Source: Mesorhizobium sp. B1-1-8
Lineage (GTDB): Bacteria > Pseudomonadota > Alphaproteobacteria > Rhizobiales > Rhizobiaceae
Length of the DNA stretch: 64,000 bases
Assembly (NCBI RefSeq): GCF_006442795.2
Contig: NZ_CP083956.1
Location: forward strand, 3,201,501-3,265,500
Direction of reading: 5' to 3'
Part shown: positions 47,385-59,270 of the stretch, piece after piece
Layout of the letters: each line of letters starts with the position of its first letter
Position numbering within the stretch: the stretch's first letter is position 1
Position numbers and translations under genes: made by a program
Notes under the pieces: model-generated
Seen by the model: the letters and a program-made list of their open reading frames with translations, nothing else
Told to the model about the DNA's origin: nothing
The model's database searches: none

Positions 47385-47822
47385 TCAGCACATCTGCCGG
47401 GCGGCTATCGTCTTGCAAAGGACAATGTTCGAATGGCCTTCGGGCCATCCCGGAAATTCGGCCATGCGCTCGAAGCCTGCTTTCTCGTAAAGACCCGGCG
47501 CCTGGAAGTCATGGCTTGAGACCCAGATCCGCCTGACACCTCGACCCGCGGCCTCGGCGATGAAAGCGTCGATCAACTCCCTGGCATAGCCACGGCCTCG
47601 ATAGGCTTCATCGATCCACATCAATTTGAGCTCGGCGGTTCCCGCCCACGAATATCCGGCGGCAACGCCGACCGCGCGTTCGGCTTTGTCGCGGATGACG
47701 AAGATCAGCCCTCGATCATCATCGCGGCCGGTTTTGCGCCGGTTGTCGCTGTCGAGGCGTTCCTCGAGGGCATTCAATTCGTTCGGCGACAGATCGTGCT
47801 CGGCCTGCAGGCGAGGGGCCAT
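47385..47822 (-). CDS. GNAT-family acetyltransferase
   Basis: A 145-residue GNAT protein with the acetyl-CoA loop EAYRGRGYARELID (Q/R-x-x-G-x-G/A), WIDEAYRGRG context, and an N-terminal helix pair. The substrate is unknown. Its ATG shares one base with the stop of the molybdoprotein gene (TGATG), so the two are translated together, which is unexpected for an acetyltransferase and may point to a joint role or mere genome packing. The stop lies about 110 bases from the riboswitch of gcvT. Confidence 0.88.
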   Translation of the reverse strand: MAPRLQAEHDLSPNELNALEERLDSDNRRKTGRDDDRGLIFVIRDKAERAVGVAAGYSWAGTAELKLMWIDEAYRGRGYARELIDAFIAEAAGRGVRRIWVSSHDFQAPGLYEKAGFERMAEFPGWPEGHSNIVLCKTIAARQMC

Positions 47823-48613
47823 CAAATACCGCCGTACCAGTCGTAGCCATTGTCCTCCCAGTAGCCGCCGCGGCCGCCGCCGACATTGGCGAAGCTGTCG
47901 ACCAGCTCGACCTTGTTGACGTATTTCGGCATCTTGTAGCCGAGCTGACGCTCGACACGAACTCGAAGCGGAGCGCCGTTTTCGACCGGAAGCGGCTTGC
48001 CGTTGACGCCGTAGGCCAGGATCGTCTGCGGATGGCGGGCATCGATCAGGTCGATGGAGCCGTAATATTTGATGTCGCCCGCCAGGCTTTGCTCGATCGT
48101 GTCGAGGCAGTGAAACATGACGTAGCGCGCCTGCGGCTTCACCACCGCCTGATCGAGCACCAGCGACAGCGGCGTGCCGGTCCATTTGGCGATGCAGCTC
48201 CAGCCTTCGACACAGTCGTGGCGGGTGATCTGGGTGCGGCTCGGCATGTTCATCAGTTGCTCGCGCGTAAGCGACAGCGGCTTCTCGACCAGGCCGGTAA
48301 CCTCCAGGCGCCAGTCGGCGAAGTTGTTGGCGAGAAGACCCTTGTAGGTGTCGTCGTCGGGCGCGGTGGAGCCGTTCGGCCGCTGCGGCTGGCGGATGTC
48401 CGCCTCTGTGAATTCAGGCGCCAGCTTGTCGCGGCCGGCGAGCAGATGCTGCGCCCGCCAGGTCAGGCCGTTGGCGTTTTCAAGGAAGCTGCGCAGGCCG
48501 TCGCCGACGCCGAGGCCGCTGTCGAAGGCATCGCAGCCGGATAGCGCGATGCCGGAGAGGCCGAGGCTGGCAGCGGTGAGGAACTTGCGGCGGCTGATCT
48601 GGAATTTCGGCAT
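47822..48613 (-). CDS. Tat-exported molybdopterin oxidoreductase (sulfite-oxidase family), probable lipoprotein
   Basis: Sulfite oxidase/YedY-MsrP superfamily protein of 263 residues. The N-terminus has a twin-Arg signal SRRKFLTAASLG (7-18) and then ALSGC (lipobox-like, Cys27), suggesting a Tat-exported lipoprotein. Cys134 in RHDCVEGWSC is the expected molybdenum ligand. The C-terminus has RQLGYKMPKYVN and a Gly/Tyr-rich tail. It is preceded by a cytochrome b gene with one base between, so electrons likely pass to a membrane cytochrome. The substrate (sulfite, methionine sulfoxide or other) is not decided by the sequence. Confidence 0.92.
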   Translation of the reverse strand: MPKFQISRRKFLTAASLGLSGIALSGCDAFDSGLGVGDGLRSFLENANGLTWRAQHLLAGRDKLAPEFTEADIRQPQRPNGSTAPDDDTYKGLLANNFADWRLEVTGLVEKPLSLTREQLMNMPSRTQITRHDCVEGWSCIAKWTGTPLSLVLDQAVVKPQARYVMFHCLDTIEQSLAGDIKYYGSIDLIDARHPQTILAYGVNGKPLPVENGAPLRVRVERQLGYKMPKYVNKVELVDSFANVGGGRGGYWEDNGYDWYGGI

Positions 48614-48614
48614 G

Positions 48615-49487
48615 TCAGGCGCTCCTCTCGGTCGGCTCGTCGTGCTTGGCGGGCGGGTCGGTGCGGTACCATCCGGTAATGATCGAGCGCAGCTCGTTGA
48701 TCGGGCCGGCAGCCAGGATCATCAGGATGTGAACAATGAAGAACAGGACGAGCAGCACCATGACGGTGAAATGGATGGTGCGCGCCGTCTGCCTGCCGCC
48801 AAGCACTTCGTTGAGCCAGGGCAGCACCGAATCCATGCTTGGCGACATAGCGAGGCCGGTGATGATCATCAGCGGCAGAAGCACGAACAGCACGCCGCCA
48901 TAGGCCATTTTCTGCAGCGTGTTGTATTCGCGCGTGTGGTGGAACTTCAGCTTGGCGTGGTCGACGACGTCGCGCGGCAGGCGCTTCAGGTCATCCAGTC
49001 GCGGGGCAAGGTCGCGGCGGATATGGCCGTTGACCAGCCCGGCGATCAGCCAGACCAGCAAGGTCGTGGTCAGGATCCAGGCGAAGAAGAAATGCACGAC
49101 GCGGGCGGTGCCGAGATCATAATAGGAGGGGATCGTCGCCCAGGAGGGGAAGGCGCGCGGCGTCTCCTGGCCGGGCGGGCCGGACCAGCCGAGCACGCCG
49201 GTGGTGTCGAAACGGTGGCCGAAAATCGCGGTGAAGCCGCGCGGGCCGTTGTTGGTGTTCTCTGCGCCGATCTCGAGGATGGTGTTGTTGAACCCGAAGC
49301 CCGACTGCTTGCCGATATAGAGCTGCGGGCGGGCGTTGAAGATCTGCAGGCCGGACAGCAGCATGAAGAACAGCGAGATCGCCCACAGCCAATGCGTCAG
49401 CCGCGTCCAGCGCGACTGCCGGTAGATGAGGGTCGCATCCTTCGCGTTCGCTCCAGCGGCGGATTGGCTCGTGGCAGCAGAGTCCAT
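48615..49487 (-). CDS. membrane cytochrome b (b561/thiosulfate-reductase cytochrome B type)
   Basis: Four membrane helices with the usual heme His positions (THWLWAISLFFMLLSG near the start, VVHFFFAWILTTTLL, and IHFTVMVLLVLFFIVHIL). The length of 290 includes a periplasmic insertion of about 80 residues between helices 1 and 2. The ATG at 49487 has GGAGG upstream. It begins a minus-strand operon cytochrome b - molybdoprotein - GNAT and would link the periplasmic molybdoprotein to the quinone pool. Confidence 0.92.
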   Translation of the reverse strand: MDSAATSQSAAGANAKDATLIYRQSRWTRLTHWLWAISLFFMLLSGLQIFNARPQLYIGKQSGFGFNNTILEIGAENTNNGPRGFTAIFGHRFDTTGVLGWSGPPGQETPRAFPSWATIPSYYDLGTARVVHFFFAWILTTTLLVWLIAGLVNGHIRRDLAPRLDDLKRLPRDVVDHAKLKFHHTREYNTLQKMAYGGVLFVLLPLMIITGLAMSPSMDSVLPWLNEVLGGRQTARTIHFTVMVLLVLFFIVHILMILAAGPINELRSIITGWYRTDPPAKHDEPTERSA

Positions 49488-49585
49488 TTTCGTCCTCCAG
49501 CCGCATGACGCGCGGCGTCTCAGAACACTGTCTTCTCTCCAATACGTCACCGCGCAAGGCGATGTTTCGTGCGATCACGAATTTA

Positions 49586-50263
49586 TTACGGGGCGCCCAG
49601 GCTGACCGCGAGATTGACCGCCGCGGCGAGGATCACCGCGTTGAAGAAGAAGGTCAGGATCGAATGCACAAGCACGACAAGGCGCATTTGCGAGGTCGTG
49701 ATGGCGGTGTCGGCCGTCTGGGCGGTCATGCCGATGACCGTCGCGAAATAAAGGAAATCCCAGCCTTCCGGCCGTTTGTTGCCGGGAAAGTCGAGGCCGC
49801 CGACAGGCATCTTCTTCCTGGTGCCGACATCGATCTCATCGCCGTCCTTCCAGTAGACATGCGCGTAATGCAACGCCGCCATGGCATGGATGGTGAACCA
49901 GCCGAGCGGGATCGACAGCATGGCGAAGCCGAGCTGCAAAGGATGCACGCCATCCTTTCGATTGATGAGCAGAAACAGCGAGATGATGGCAGCACCGACG
50001 ACGAAGAGCGTGACGGCGAAGATCAGCAACACCGGCAGGTCGGTGGCGCGGGCGTTCTTGCTGAGATAGCGGCCGGTGAGCTTCGGCATCTGGATAAGCA
50101 CAAGAGCGATATAGGCGGCGAAGAACACATTGGCGCCGATGGAGTAGGGGAGCGGCGCGCGCAACAGCAGTGCGAGCAGCAGCGCGACGATGCCGATCGC
50201 CGCGGCTAAGGCAAACTGCACGTGCCGATGCATCGGCGTCTTGGCGGATGTGTCTTCGACCAT
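49586..50263 (-). CDS. DUF1345 membrane protein
   Basis: A 225-residue integral membrane protein with about five helices, matching DUF1345: conserved features are the AALHYAHVYW segment and GGLDFPG near 165, and DFLYFATVIGMTAQTADT. The family has no known function. It is the last of three minus-strand genes (CBS-like membrane protein, YaiI, DUF1345) spaced 24-25 bases apart, so an operon is likely. Confidence 0.9.
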   Translation of the reverse strand: MVEDTSAKTPMHRHVQFALAAAIGIVALLLALLLRAPLPYSIGANVFFAAYIALVLIQMPKLTGRYLSKNARATDLPVLLIFAVTLFVVGAAIISLFLLINRKDGVHPLQLGFAMLSIPLGWFTIHAMAALHYAHVYWKDGDEIDVGTRKKMPVGGLDFPGNKRPEGWDFLYFATVIGMTAQTADTAITTSQMRLVVLVHSILTFFFNAVILAAAVNLAVSLGAP

Positions 50264-50288
50264 GGGCCAGCTTCCGAAAGATCTCGGA

Positions 50289-50744
50289 TCAGCCCGGTGT
50301 GGCGGATTTGAGCGCCCTCCGCAAGATACGGTCGAGCTGGCCGAGAAAGCGCGAGCGGTCCTGCGGTGTGAAGGCGGCGTTGAAGCCGCGGCTTTCGCCG
50401 GTCTCGCGCAGATGCTGTTTCAGGTCGCGCATCGCCACCGCCATGCCGATGGTTTCCGGCGTGAAGGGGCGACCGGTGGGCCCCAGCACATGCGCGCCAA
50501 TCGCCACCGTACGCGCGGCCAGCGGGATGTCAGCCGTGATCACGATGTCGTTAGGCTTGACGTTCTCGACGATCCAGTCGTCGGCGGCGTCGGCACTTTT
50601 CGACACCACGACATTGCGGATCATCGGATCGCGCGACGGTCGCAGGCCGCCATTGGAGACATAGGTGACGACGAGGCCATGACGCTCCGCGACCTTCTCG
50701 ACCTCTGCCTTGACCGGGCAGGCGTCGGCGTCGACGTAGATCAA
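50289..50744 (-). CDS. YaiI/YqxD family protein (DUF188)
   Basis: The DUF188 signature is intact: YVDADACPVK at the N-terminus, TYVSNGGLRPSRDP, SADAADDWIVENV, IVITADIPLA and TIGMAVAMRDL. PIN/FLAP-nuclease-like fold has been suggested for the family, from general knowledge; no experimental function is known. Start TTG at 50744 reaches the conserved YVDADACP at residue 3; no strong ribosome site precedes it. Length 151. Confidence 0.93.
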   Translation of the reverse strand: MIYVDADACPVKAEVEKVAERHGLVVTYVSNGGLRPSRDPMIRNVVVSKSADAADDWIVENVKPNDIVITADIPLAARTVAIGAHVLGPTGRPFTPETIGMAVAMRDLKQHLRETGESRGFNAAFTPQDRSRFLGQLDRILRRALKSATPG

Positions 50745-50768
50745 TGGAATGTCGATCGGTGTCTCCCG

Positions 50769-51539
50769 CTATTGGTCGTCGGGCGCGAGTTCGACAAGCA
50801 GCCGGGTCACGATGGTGTCGCGCAGGACGATGCCCTCCGGCAGCCCGGCCACGGTCACCGCGACCAGGCGCGAGACGTTTTCGGACTGCATTTTCTTCAG
50901 GGCTTCCACGTTGCTCGCCTTATCGAAGATGGATTTGTCGGAGAAGCCGCCGATCTTTGTTATTTCTGTTGGCGACGAGCCGCCGATCGCGCTCATAAAC
51001 GGTTGCGTTTGCGCTGCATCCTGCAACAGGGACAGCACGGCGCTGCCCTTGGCGGAGCTTACATATTTGCCGTCCTGATCGACGACAATGACAGTCATTT
51101 CCGGATCGATCCGCGACAAGGCGGTAATGTATTCCACGATGATCTGCGCTTGATAGTAACCACCGCGTCCGAGCTGCAAGGTCAAAGCGATCGGGTTGCC
51201 GGGCACCAGTTTCTTGAGCAGCGCTTGAAGCTCATCCTCGCCGCCCTTGGGGACCAGATCAGCCTTCAGGATCGGCAAGGGTTCGATCGTCTTGCGAGCC
51301 TCGGCGCGAAATTTCGCGCCCCATCCGCCCGGCGCAGTGAATTCGGTGATCTGTCCCGACACGACACCGTAGGCCAGCAGCGGGATGATCAACAAGGCAA
51401 TCAGCGTCACGCTGTCGCCGAGCGAAAACCGTTTGATGCCATAGGCCAGCGCCAGCCCGATGACGAGCACTGCCGCCGCGATCAAAAGCGCCTGCATCCG
51501 CCTCACCTGCTCTCCCGCTGTCAGGCCACGAGCGATCAT
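50769..51539 (-). CDS. hypothetical membrane protein with a CBS-like segment
   Basis: The N-terminal 65 residues contain two membrane helices (about 15-35 and 43-60). The soluble part (about 75-256) includes TVIVVDQDGKYVSSAKGSAV, which resembles one strand-helix unit of a CBS domain, and later NVEALKKMQSENVSRLVAVT and GIVLRDTIVTRLL, which fit the second CBS half. A membrane-bound CBS-type sensor is a reasonable guess. An internal ATG at 51497 (MQALLIAA) may be the true start. No related gene is adjacent. Confidence 0.7.
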   Translation of the reverse strand: MIARGLTAGEQVRRMQALLIAAAVLVIGLALAYGIKRFSLGDSVTLIALLIIPLLAYGVVSGQITEFTAPGGWGAKFRAEARKTIEPLPILKADLVPKGGEDELQALLKKLVPGNPIALTLQLGRGGYYQAQIIVEYITALSRIDPEMTVIVVDQDGKYVSSAKGSAVLSLLQDAAQTQPFMSAIGGSSPTEITKIGGFSDKSIFDKASNVEALKKMQSENVSRLVAVTVAGLPEGIVLRDTIVTRLLVELAPDDQ

Positions 51540-51610
51540 CTTTCGATGGCCCGTGGCCTGATTCCATGAGGCATTTCACACAAGGCCGTTCTGGCCTGTC
51601 CGTGACGCCG

Positions 51611-52180
51611 TCAGGCCGGAAGCGCCCCGGACCTCTTCGCAGTCCAGGTGGCGATGTAATCCATCAGGCCGGGGTTGAGGCAGTCATAGGGTTCGAGCCC
51701 GATCGACTTCAGCTGGCCGCGGATGCCGTCCATGCGGCTCGGGTCGACACCCGATTCGATGATCGAGGAGACAAAGGCGGTGAAGCCCGGCGGCGACCAG
51801 CCGTCCTCCTCGAAGCGCTCGGGGTGGATGAAGGACAGGCCCTTGAAGGGATGGTCGCGTTCGACCGGGCCGTGCATGTGGACGCCGCAGCCGGTGCAGG
51901 CATGGCGCTGGATCAGCGCCGCCGGGTCGACCACCTTCAGCTTGTCGCCGTTCTCGGTGACGGTGACGTCGCCCGTGCCGGCGACAGCCACGACCGAGAA
52001 GATGGCGCCTTCCGGCTTCCAGCACTTGGTGCAGCCGCAGGCATGGTTATGGGCGATCTGGCCCTTGACCTTCACCTTCACCGGATTGCTGGTGCAGAGG
52101 CAGACCAGCGTGCCGCCGGCAAAGTCCGCTCTTTCCTTCGGCAGGCCGTTGTCGATCTTCGGATGCAGTTTTTCAGCCAT
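51611..52180 (-). CDS. gfa: S-(hydroxymethyl)glutathione synthase (glutathione-dependent formaldehyde-activating enzyme)
   Basis: Zinc enzyme that speeds condensation of formaldehyde with glutathione. Length 189. The zinc cysteines are seen as Cys27-x-Cys29, Cys48-x-Cys50-x-x-Cys53 and Cys95-x-x-Cys98. GGGAGGAG precedes the ATG at 52180. It lies 83 bases after the formaldehyde dehydrogenase gene, so the two act in one step-wise detoxification and one-carbon route. Confidence 0.95.
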   Translation of the reverse strand: MAEKLHPKIDNGLPKERADFAGGTLVCLCTSNPVKVKVKGQIAHNHACGCTKCWKPEGAIFSVVAVAGTGDVTVTENGDKLKVVDPAALIQRHACTGCGVHMHGPVERDHPFKGLSFIHPERFEEDGWSPPGFTAFVSSIIESGVDPSRMDGIRGQLKSIGLEPYDCLNPGLMDYIATWTAKRSGALPA

Positions 52181-52263
52181 TTTCTCTCCTCCCTTGTTTC
52201 AGTTACAGGCCATGTTTGACCACAGCGGTCGCAGGCTGGCTGGCCGGCGACATGTGGTTGTCT

Positions 52264-53391
52264 TCAGTAAACCACGACACTTCGGATCGACTTGCCCTCG
52301 TGCATGAGGTCAAAGCCCTTGTTGATGTCCTCCAGCTTCAGTGTGTGGGTGATCATCGGGTCGATCTCGATTTTCTTGTCCATGTACCAGTCGACGATCC
52401 GCGGCACATCGGTGCGGCCGCGCGCGCCGCCGAAGGCGGTGCCCATCCAGGTGCGGCCGGTGACCAGCTGGAACGGCCTGGTCGAAATCTCCTGGCCGGC
52501 GCCGGCGACACCGATGATGACCGACTTGCCCCAGCCTCGATGCGAGGCCTCCAGCGCCTGGCGCATCACCTTGGTGTTGCCGGTGCAGTCGAAGGTGTAG
52601 TCGGCGCCGCCGATCTGGTCGGCGCCGCGCTTGGTCATGTTGACCAGGTAAGGCACGATATCGCCGTCGATCTCCTTCGGATTGACGAAATGCGTCATGC
52701 CGAACTTCTCGCCCCAGGCCTTCTTGTCGTTGTTGACATCGACGCCGATGATCATGTCGGCGCCGGCAAGACGAAGCCCCTGGATGACGTTCAAGCCGAT
52801 GCCGCCAAGGCCGAAGACCACCGCCGTGGCGCCCTGCTCGACCTTGGCCGTGTTGATGACCGCACCGATGCCGGTGGTCACCCCGCAACCGATATAGCAG
52901 ATCTTGTCGAAGGGCGCGTCGGGATTGACCTTGGCCACCGCGATCTCCGGCAGCACGGTGAAATTGGAGAAAGTCGAGCAGCCCATGTAATGAAAAAGCT
53001 TTTCGCCGCCGACCGAAAAGCGCGAGGTGCCGTCCGGCATCAGGCCTTGCCCTTGCGTGGCGCGGATGGCGGTGCACAGGTTGGTCTTCCTCGACAGGCA
53101 CGAAGGGCACTGCCGGCATTCGGGCGTATAGAGCGGAATGACATGGTCGCCCTTCCTGACCGAGGTGACGCCCTTGCCGACATCGACGACGACGCCGGCG
53201 CCCTCATGGCCGAGGATGGCCGGGAACAGGCCTTCCGGATCGGCGCCCGACAGCGTGAACTCGTCGGTGTGGCAGATGCCGGTCGCCTTCACCTCGACCA
53301 GCACCTCGCCCTCGCGCGGGCCCTCGAGGTCGACCTCCATGATCTCCAGCGGCTTTCCGGCTCCAACGGCGACTGCGGCACGCGTTTTCAT
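52264..53391 (-). CDS. adhC: S-(hydroxymethyl)glutathione dehydrogenase / class III alcohol dehydrogenase
   Basis: Oxidises S-hydroxymethylglutathione with NAD+ to S-formylglutathione. The ATG at 53391 ([12 protein letters not shown]) is preceded by GGGAGGA and gives 375 residues. Zinc ligands Cys40, His62, structural Cys92/95/98/106 and the NAD loop [13 protein letters not shown] are intact, as is the class III CSTFSNF segment. The frame is open far upstream on this strand, but that is antisense to pccA and not protein. Head-to-head with pccA. Confidence 0.97.
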   Translation of the reverse strand: MKTRAAVAVGAGKPLEIMEVDLEGPREGEVLVEVKATGICHTDEFTLSGADPEGLFPAILGHEGAGVVVDVGKGVTSVRKGDHVIPLYTPECRQCPSCLSRKTNLCTAIRATQGQGLMPDGTSRFSVGGEKLFHYMGCSTFSNFTVLPEIAVAKVNPDAPFDKICYIGCGVTTGIGAVINTAKVEQGATAVVFGLGGIGLNVIQGLRLAGADMIIGVDVNNDKKAWGEKFGMTHFVNPKEIDGDIVPYLVNMTKRGADQIGGADYTFDCTGNTKVMRQALEASHRGWGKSVIIGVAGAGQEISTRPFQLVTGRTWMGTAFGGARGRTDVPRIVDWYMDKKIEIDPMITHTLKLEDINKGFDLMHEGKSIRSVVVY

Positions 53392-53649
53392 CAGGCAATT
53401 CCTCCCAGGGCAATCCGTATGTATCAGGTTACGGCAGGCGCAAGGCCTGCCCGGCGAGGCAATGCCTGCCGTCTTTTGTGGACCTGTCGTCACCTTATCG
53501 AGTTCTTTGAAATCGGCCAACTTCCCTTGCGACGTTTTTCGCCGCGGCAGTCGCAATTTGGGCCGGGCGGACGCGAGCGGGCCCGGCCACTTGAGACATA
53601 GCGGGATTGTCCATAGAACTGGGCCGCTTCGCCGGAGGACGACATCCGA

Positions 53650-55662
<2,013 letters not shown>

Positions 55663-55741
55663 GTTTCGCTGGCAGGCGGCTCGGCGGACGACTAGATTAG
55701 GGCCGAGCCGAGATTCTCAAGGACAAGCAAAGGCCTGGCCG

Positions 55742-58700
55742 GTGGCAGACACAGCAATGATACGCGATCCGCTGAAGCGGGAAGCTAACGAAAGGACGAA
55801 CCGGCCGGAAGCGCCGGCGCGGCCGTTCATCCATCTGCGCGTGCATTCGGCCTATTCGCTGCTGGAAGGCGCCCTGCAGCTCGGCGCCATCGTCGGCCAT
55901 GCGGTCAAGGACGAGGCGCCGGCGATCGCGGTGACCGACACCAACAATCTGTTCGGCGCGCTCGAATTCGCCCAGAAGGCGGTCAAGGACGGCATCCAGC
56001 CGATCATCGGCTGCCAGATCGACCTTGCTTTCGCCGGTGAGGCGACCGAAGCGCAGCGCGACCGCCGCCGGCATGGGCCCGAAATGGCGCCGATCGTGCT
56101 GATCGCCGCCACCGAAGCCGGCTACGGCAATCTCGTCCGGCTGGTCAGCAAGGTCTATCTGGAGACGCCGCCAGGCGAGCCGGTGCATCTGACCAGCGCG
56201 ATGCTGGAGGGACAGTGCGACGGGCTGATCTGTCTCACCGGCGGCCCGCGCGGCCCGATCGGCACCGCCTTGAAGGCCGACCGGCGCGATCTCGCCGAGC
56301 AGCGGCTGCTCCATCTCAAGGCGCTGTTCGGCGACCGGCTCTATGTCGAACTGGAACGGGTGGCGGGCTATGACCGGATGGTCGAGAAGTCGACGGTCGA
56401 CCTTGCCTACAGCCACGACCTGCCGCTGGTCGCCACCAACGAGGCCTTCTTCTCGCAGCGCGAGGACTATGAGGCGCATGATGCGCTGATTGCCATTGCC
56501 GAGGGTTCGGTGGTCGCCGCCGACGATCGCCGGCGGCTCTCCACGGACAATTTCCTGCGCGGCCAGGCCGAAATGGCGCGGCTGTTTTCCGACCTGCCGG
56601 AAGCGATCGACAACACGGTCGAGATCGCGCTGCGCTGCTCCTATTATCCGAAGAACCGCAGCCCGATCCTGCCGCGCTTCACCGGAGCCGATACCGCCGA
56701 CAAGGACGCGGCGGAAAAGGCGGAAGCCGCGGAGCTCGCCCGCCAGGCGCGTGAGGGGCTGGACGCACGGCTTGCCGCGCATGGCCCAACGCCAGGCTAT
56801 ACGGTCGAACAGTATCGCGAGCGGCTCGAATTCGAACTCGGCATCATCGAGAAGATGAAATTCCCCGGCTATTTCCTGATCGTTGCCGACTTCATCAAAT
56901 GGGCCAAGGCGCAAGGCATTCCGGTCGGGCCGGGTCGCGGTTCGGGCGCCGGCTCGCTGGTCGCCTATTCCACCACCATCACCGACATCGACCCGCTGCG
57001 CTTCTCGCTGCTGTTCGAGCGCTTCCTCAACCCGGACCGCGTCTCGATGCCGGACTTCGACATCGACTTCTGCCAGGACCGGCGCGAGGAGGTCATCCGC
57101 TACGTCCAGCAGAAATACGGCCGCGACCAGGTCGGGCAGATCATCACCTTCGGCACGCTGCAAGCCCGCGCGGTTCTGCGCGACGTCGGCCGTGTGCTGC
57201 AGATGCCTTACGGCCAGGTCGACAAGCTTTCGAAGATGGTGCCGCAGAATCCGGCCAATCCGGTCAAGCTCGCGGACGCCATCGCCAACGAGCCACGCTT
57301 TGCCGAGGAGGCGGAGAAGGAGCCGATCGTCCAGACGCTGCTCGATACGGCGCAGAAGCTCGAAGGCCTCTATCGCCACGCTTCCACACATGCCGCCGGC
57401 ATCGTCATCGGCGACCGGCCGCTGTCGGAACTGGTGCCGATGTACCGCGATCCGCGCTCCGACATGCCGGTCACCCAGTTCAATATGAAATATGTCGAGC
57501 AGGCGGGACTCGTAAAATTCGACTTCCTCGGCCTGAAGACGCTGACCGTGCTGGAGACGGCGGTGAAGCTGATCCGCCGGCGCGGCGTCGACATCGATCT
57601 GGCGACAATCCCGCTCGACGATCCCGAGACCTATTCCATGCTGTCGCGCGGCGAGGTGGTCGGCGTGTTCCAGGTGGAAAGCGCCGGCATGCGCAAGGCG
57701 CTGATCGGCATGCGGCCGGACTGCATCGAGGACATCATCGCGCTGGTGGCGCTCTACCGTCCCGGCCCGATGGAGAACATCCCGACCTACAACGCCAGAA
57801 AGCATGGCGAGGAGGAGATGGCCTCGATTCATCCCAAGATCGACCATCTGGTAAAAGAGACGCAAGGCGTCATCGTCTACCAGGAACAGGTGATGCAGAT
57901 CGCGCAGGAGCTGGCCGGCTATTCGCTCGGCGAAGCCGATCTTTTGCGCCGCGCCATGGGCAAGAAGATCCGCGCCGAGATGGACAAACAGCGCGAGCGC
58001 TTCGTCACGGGCGCGGTCGAGCGCGGCGTCAGCAAACCGCAGGCCGACTTCATCTTCGACCTTTTGGCGAAGTTCGCCGACTACGGCTTCAACAAGTCCC
58101 ATGCCGCGGCTTATGCGGTGGTCTCCTACCAGACCGCTTACCTCAAGGCCCATTACCCGGTCGAGTTCCTGGCCGCGTCGATGACGCTCGACATGGTCAA
58201 CACCGACAAACTGGCCGATTTCCGCCAGGATGCGCTGCGCCTCGGCATAGAGGTGGTGGCGCCGTCGGTGATGACCAGTTTTCGCGCTTTCGAGGTCGGC
58301 GAGAACAAGATTTTCTATTCGCTTGCCGCGCTCAAGGGCGTCGGCGACGCTGCGGTCGAGCACATCGTTGAGAAGCGTCGCGAGAGCCCGTTCACCAGCC
58401 TTGCCGATTTCTGCGAGCGGGTCGACCCGAAGATCGTCGGCAAGCGCGTTTTCGAAAGCCTGATCATGGCCGGCGCGCTGGACTGCTTCGGGCACGACCG
58501 CGCCGCCATGATGGCCGGCGTCGAACGGATGATGGGGCTGGCATCGCTGGCGCAGCAGAACGCCATCTCCGGCCAGGCCGACATTTTCGGCGCTTCGCTT
58601 GGGAGCCAGTCGCAGGCGCTCAATCTGCCGGCGGCCGAACCGTGGCTCGCGGCTGACAAGCTGCATCGTGAATTCCAGGTGGTCGGCTTCTACCTCTCGG

Positions 58701-59269
58701 CGCATCCGCTCGACGAATACAAGGCCGCACTCGAGAAGATGCGGGTGCAGAACTGGGCGGAATTCTCGGCCGCGGTCAAACGCGGCGCCGCCGCCGGCCG
58801 GCTGGCCGGCACCGTCACCACCAAGCAGGAGCGCAAGACGCGCACCGGCAACAAGATGGGCGTCGTGCAGTTTTCCGACACGACGGGACAATATGAGGCG
58901 GTGCTGTTTTCCGAGGGCCTGGCGCAATATCGCGACATGCTCGAGCCCGGCCGCTCCGTGGTGATCACGGTTTCGGCCGAGGACAGGCCGGAAGGCGTCA
59001 ACCTGCGCATCCAGACGGTGCAGTCGCTGGAGGACGAAGCAAGCCGCATCCAGAAGGCGTTGCGCATCTTCCTGCGCGATGCCGCGCCGATCGGCACGCT
59101 GGCCAGCCAGCTTGTCGTGAAGGGCGAAGGGCAGGTGAGCTTCGTGCTGATCAAGGAAGCCGGCCAGGGCGAGGTCGAGATCGAGCTGCCCAACCGCTAT
59201 CGCATCTCGCCGCAGGTCGCCTCGGCCATGCGCGCGGTGCCGGGCGTGGTGGAAGTGGAACTGGTGTAG
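55742..59269 (+). CDS. dnaE: DNA polymerase III alpha subunit
   Basis: Replicative polymerase. Domains in order: PHP (from HLRVHSAYSLLEGAL, about 35), polymerase core with PGRGSGAGSLVAY, MPDFDIDFCQDRR and the third catalytic Asp region, and a C-terminal OB fold and tau-binding tail. The GTG at 55742 or the ATG at 55757 are the reasonable starts; 1175 residues fit DnaE1. An open stretch back to 55655 overlaps the end of pccA. No imuA/imuB neighbours, so it is the main DnaE1, not the SOS DnaE2. Confidence 0.96.
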   Translation: MADTAMIRDPLKREANERTNRPEAPARPFIHLRVHSAYSLLEGALQLGAIVGHAVKDEAPAIAVTDTNNLFGALEFAQKAVKDGIQPIIGCQIDLAFAGEATEAQRDRRRHGPEMAPIVLIAATEAGYGNLVRLVSKVYLETPPGEPVHLTSAMLEGQCDGLICLTGGPRGPIGTALKADRRDLAEQRLLHLKALFGDRLYVELERVAGYDRMVEKSTVDLAYSHDLPLVATNEAFFSQREDYEAHDALIAIAEGSVVAADDRRRLSTDNFLRGQAEMARLFSDLPEAIDNTVEIALRCSYYPKNRSPILPRFTGADTADKDAAEKAEAAELARQAREGLDARLAAHGPTPGYTVEQYRERLEFELGIIEKMKFPGYFLIVADFIKWAKAQGIPVGPGRGSGAGSLVAYSTTITDIDPLRFSLLFERFLNPDRVSMPDFDIDFCQDRREEVIRYVQQKYGRDQVGQIITFGTLQARAVLRDVGRVLQMPYGQVDKLSKMVPQNPANPVKLADAIANEPRFAEEAEKEPIVQTLLDTAQKLEGLYRHASTHAAGIVIGDRPLSELVPMYRDPRSDMPVTQFNMKYVEQAGLVKFDFLGLKTLTVLETAVKLIRRRGVDIDLATIPLDDPETYSMLSRGEVVGVFQVESAGMRKALIGMRPDCIEDIIALVALYRPGPMENIPTYNARKHGEEEMASIHPKIDHLVKETQGVIVYQEQVMQIAQELAGYSLGEADLLRRAMGKKIRAEMDKQRERFVTGAVERGVSKPQADFIFDLLAKFADYGFNKSHAAAYAVVSYQTAYLKAHYPVEFLAASMTLDMVNTDKLADFRQDALRLGIEVVAPSVMTSFRAFEVGENKIFYSLAALKGVGDAAVEHIVEKRRESPFTSLADFCERVDPKIVGKRVFESLIMAGALDCFGHDRAAMMAGVERMMGLASLAQQNAISGQADIFGASLGSQSQALNLPAAEPWLAADKLHREFQVVGFYLSAHPLDEYKAALEKMRVQNWAEFSAAVKRGAAAGRLAGTVTTKQERKTRTGNKMGVVQFSDTTGQYEAVLFSEGLAQYRDMLEPGRSVVITVSAEDRPEGVNLRIQTVQSLEDEASRIQKALRIFLRDAAPIGTLASQLVVKGEGQVSFVLIKEAGQGEVEIELPNRYRISPQVASAMRAVPGVVEVELV

Positions 59270-59270
59270 A

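Noticed and set aside
53433..53470. GGCAGGC...GCCTGCC hairpin between adhC and pccA
   Set aside because: It lies between divergent starts, so terminator function makes no sense; may be chance in GC-rich DNA.
55697..58927. Very long open frame on the minus strand opposite dnaE
   Set aside because: It is antisense to a clear dnaE and its composition (His/Arg/Asp-rich, no domain) is what high-GC antisense frames give.
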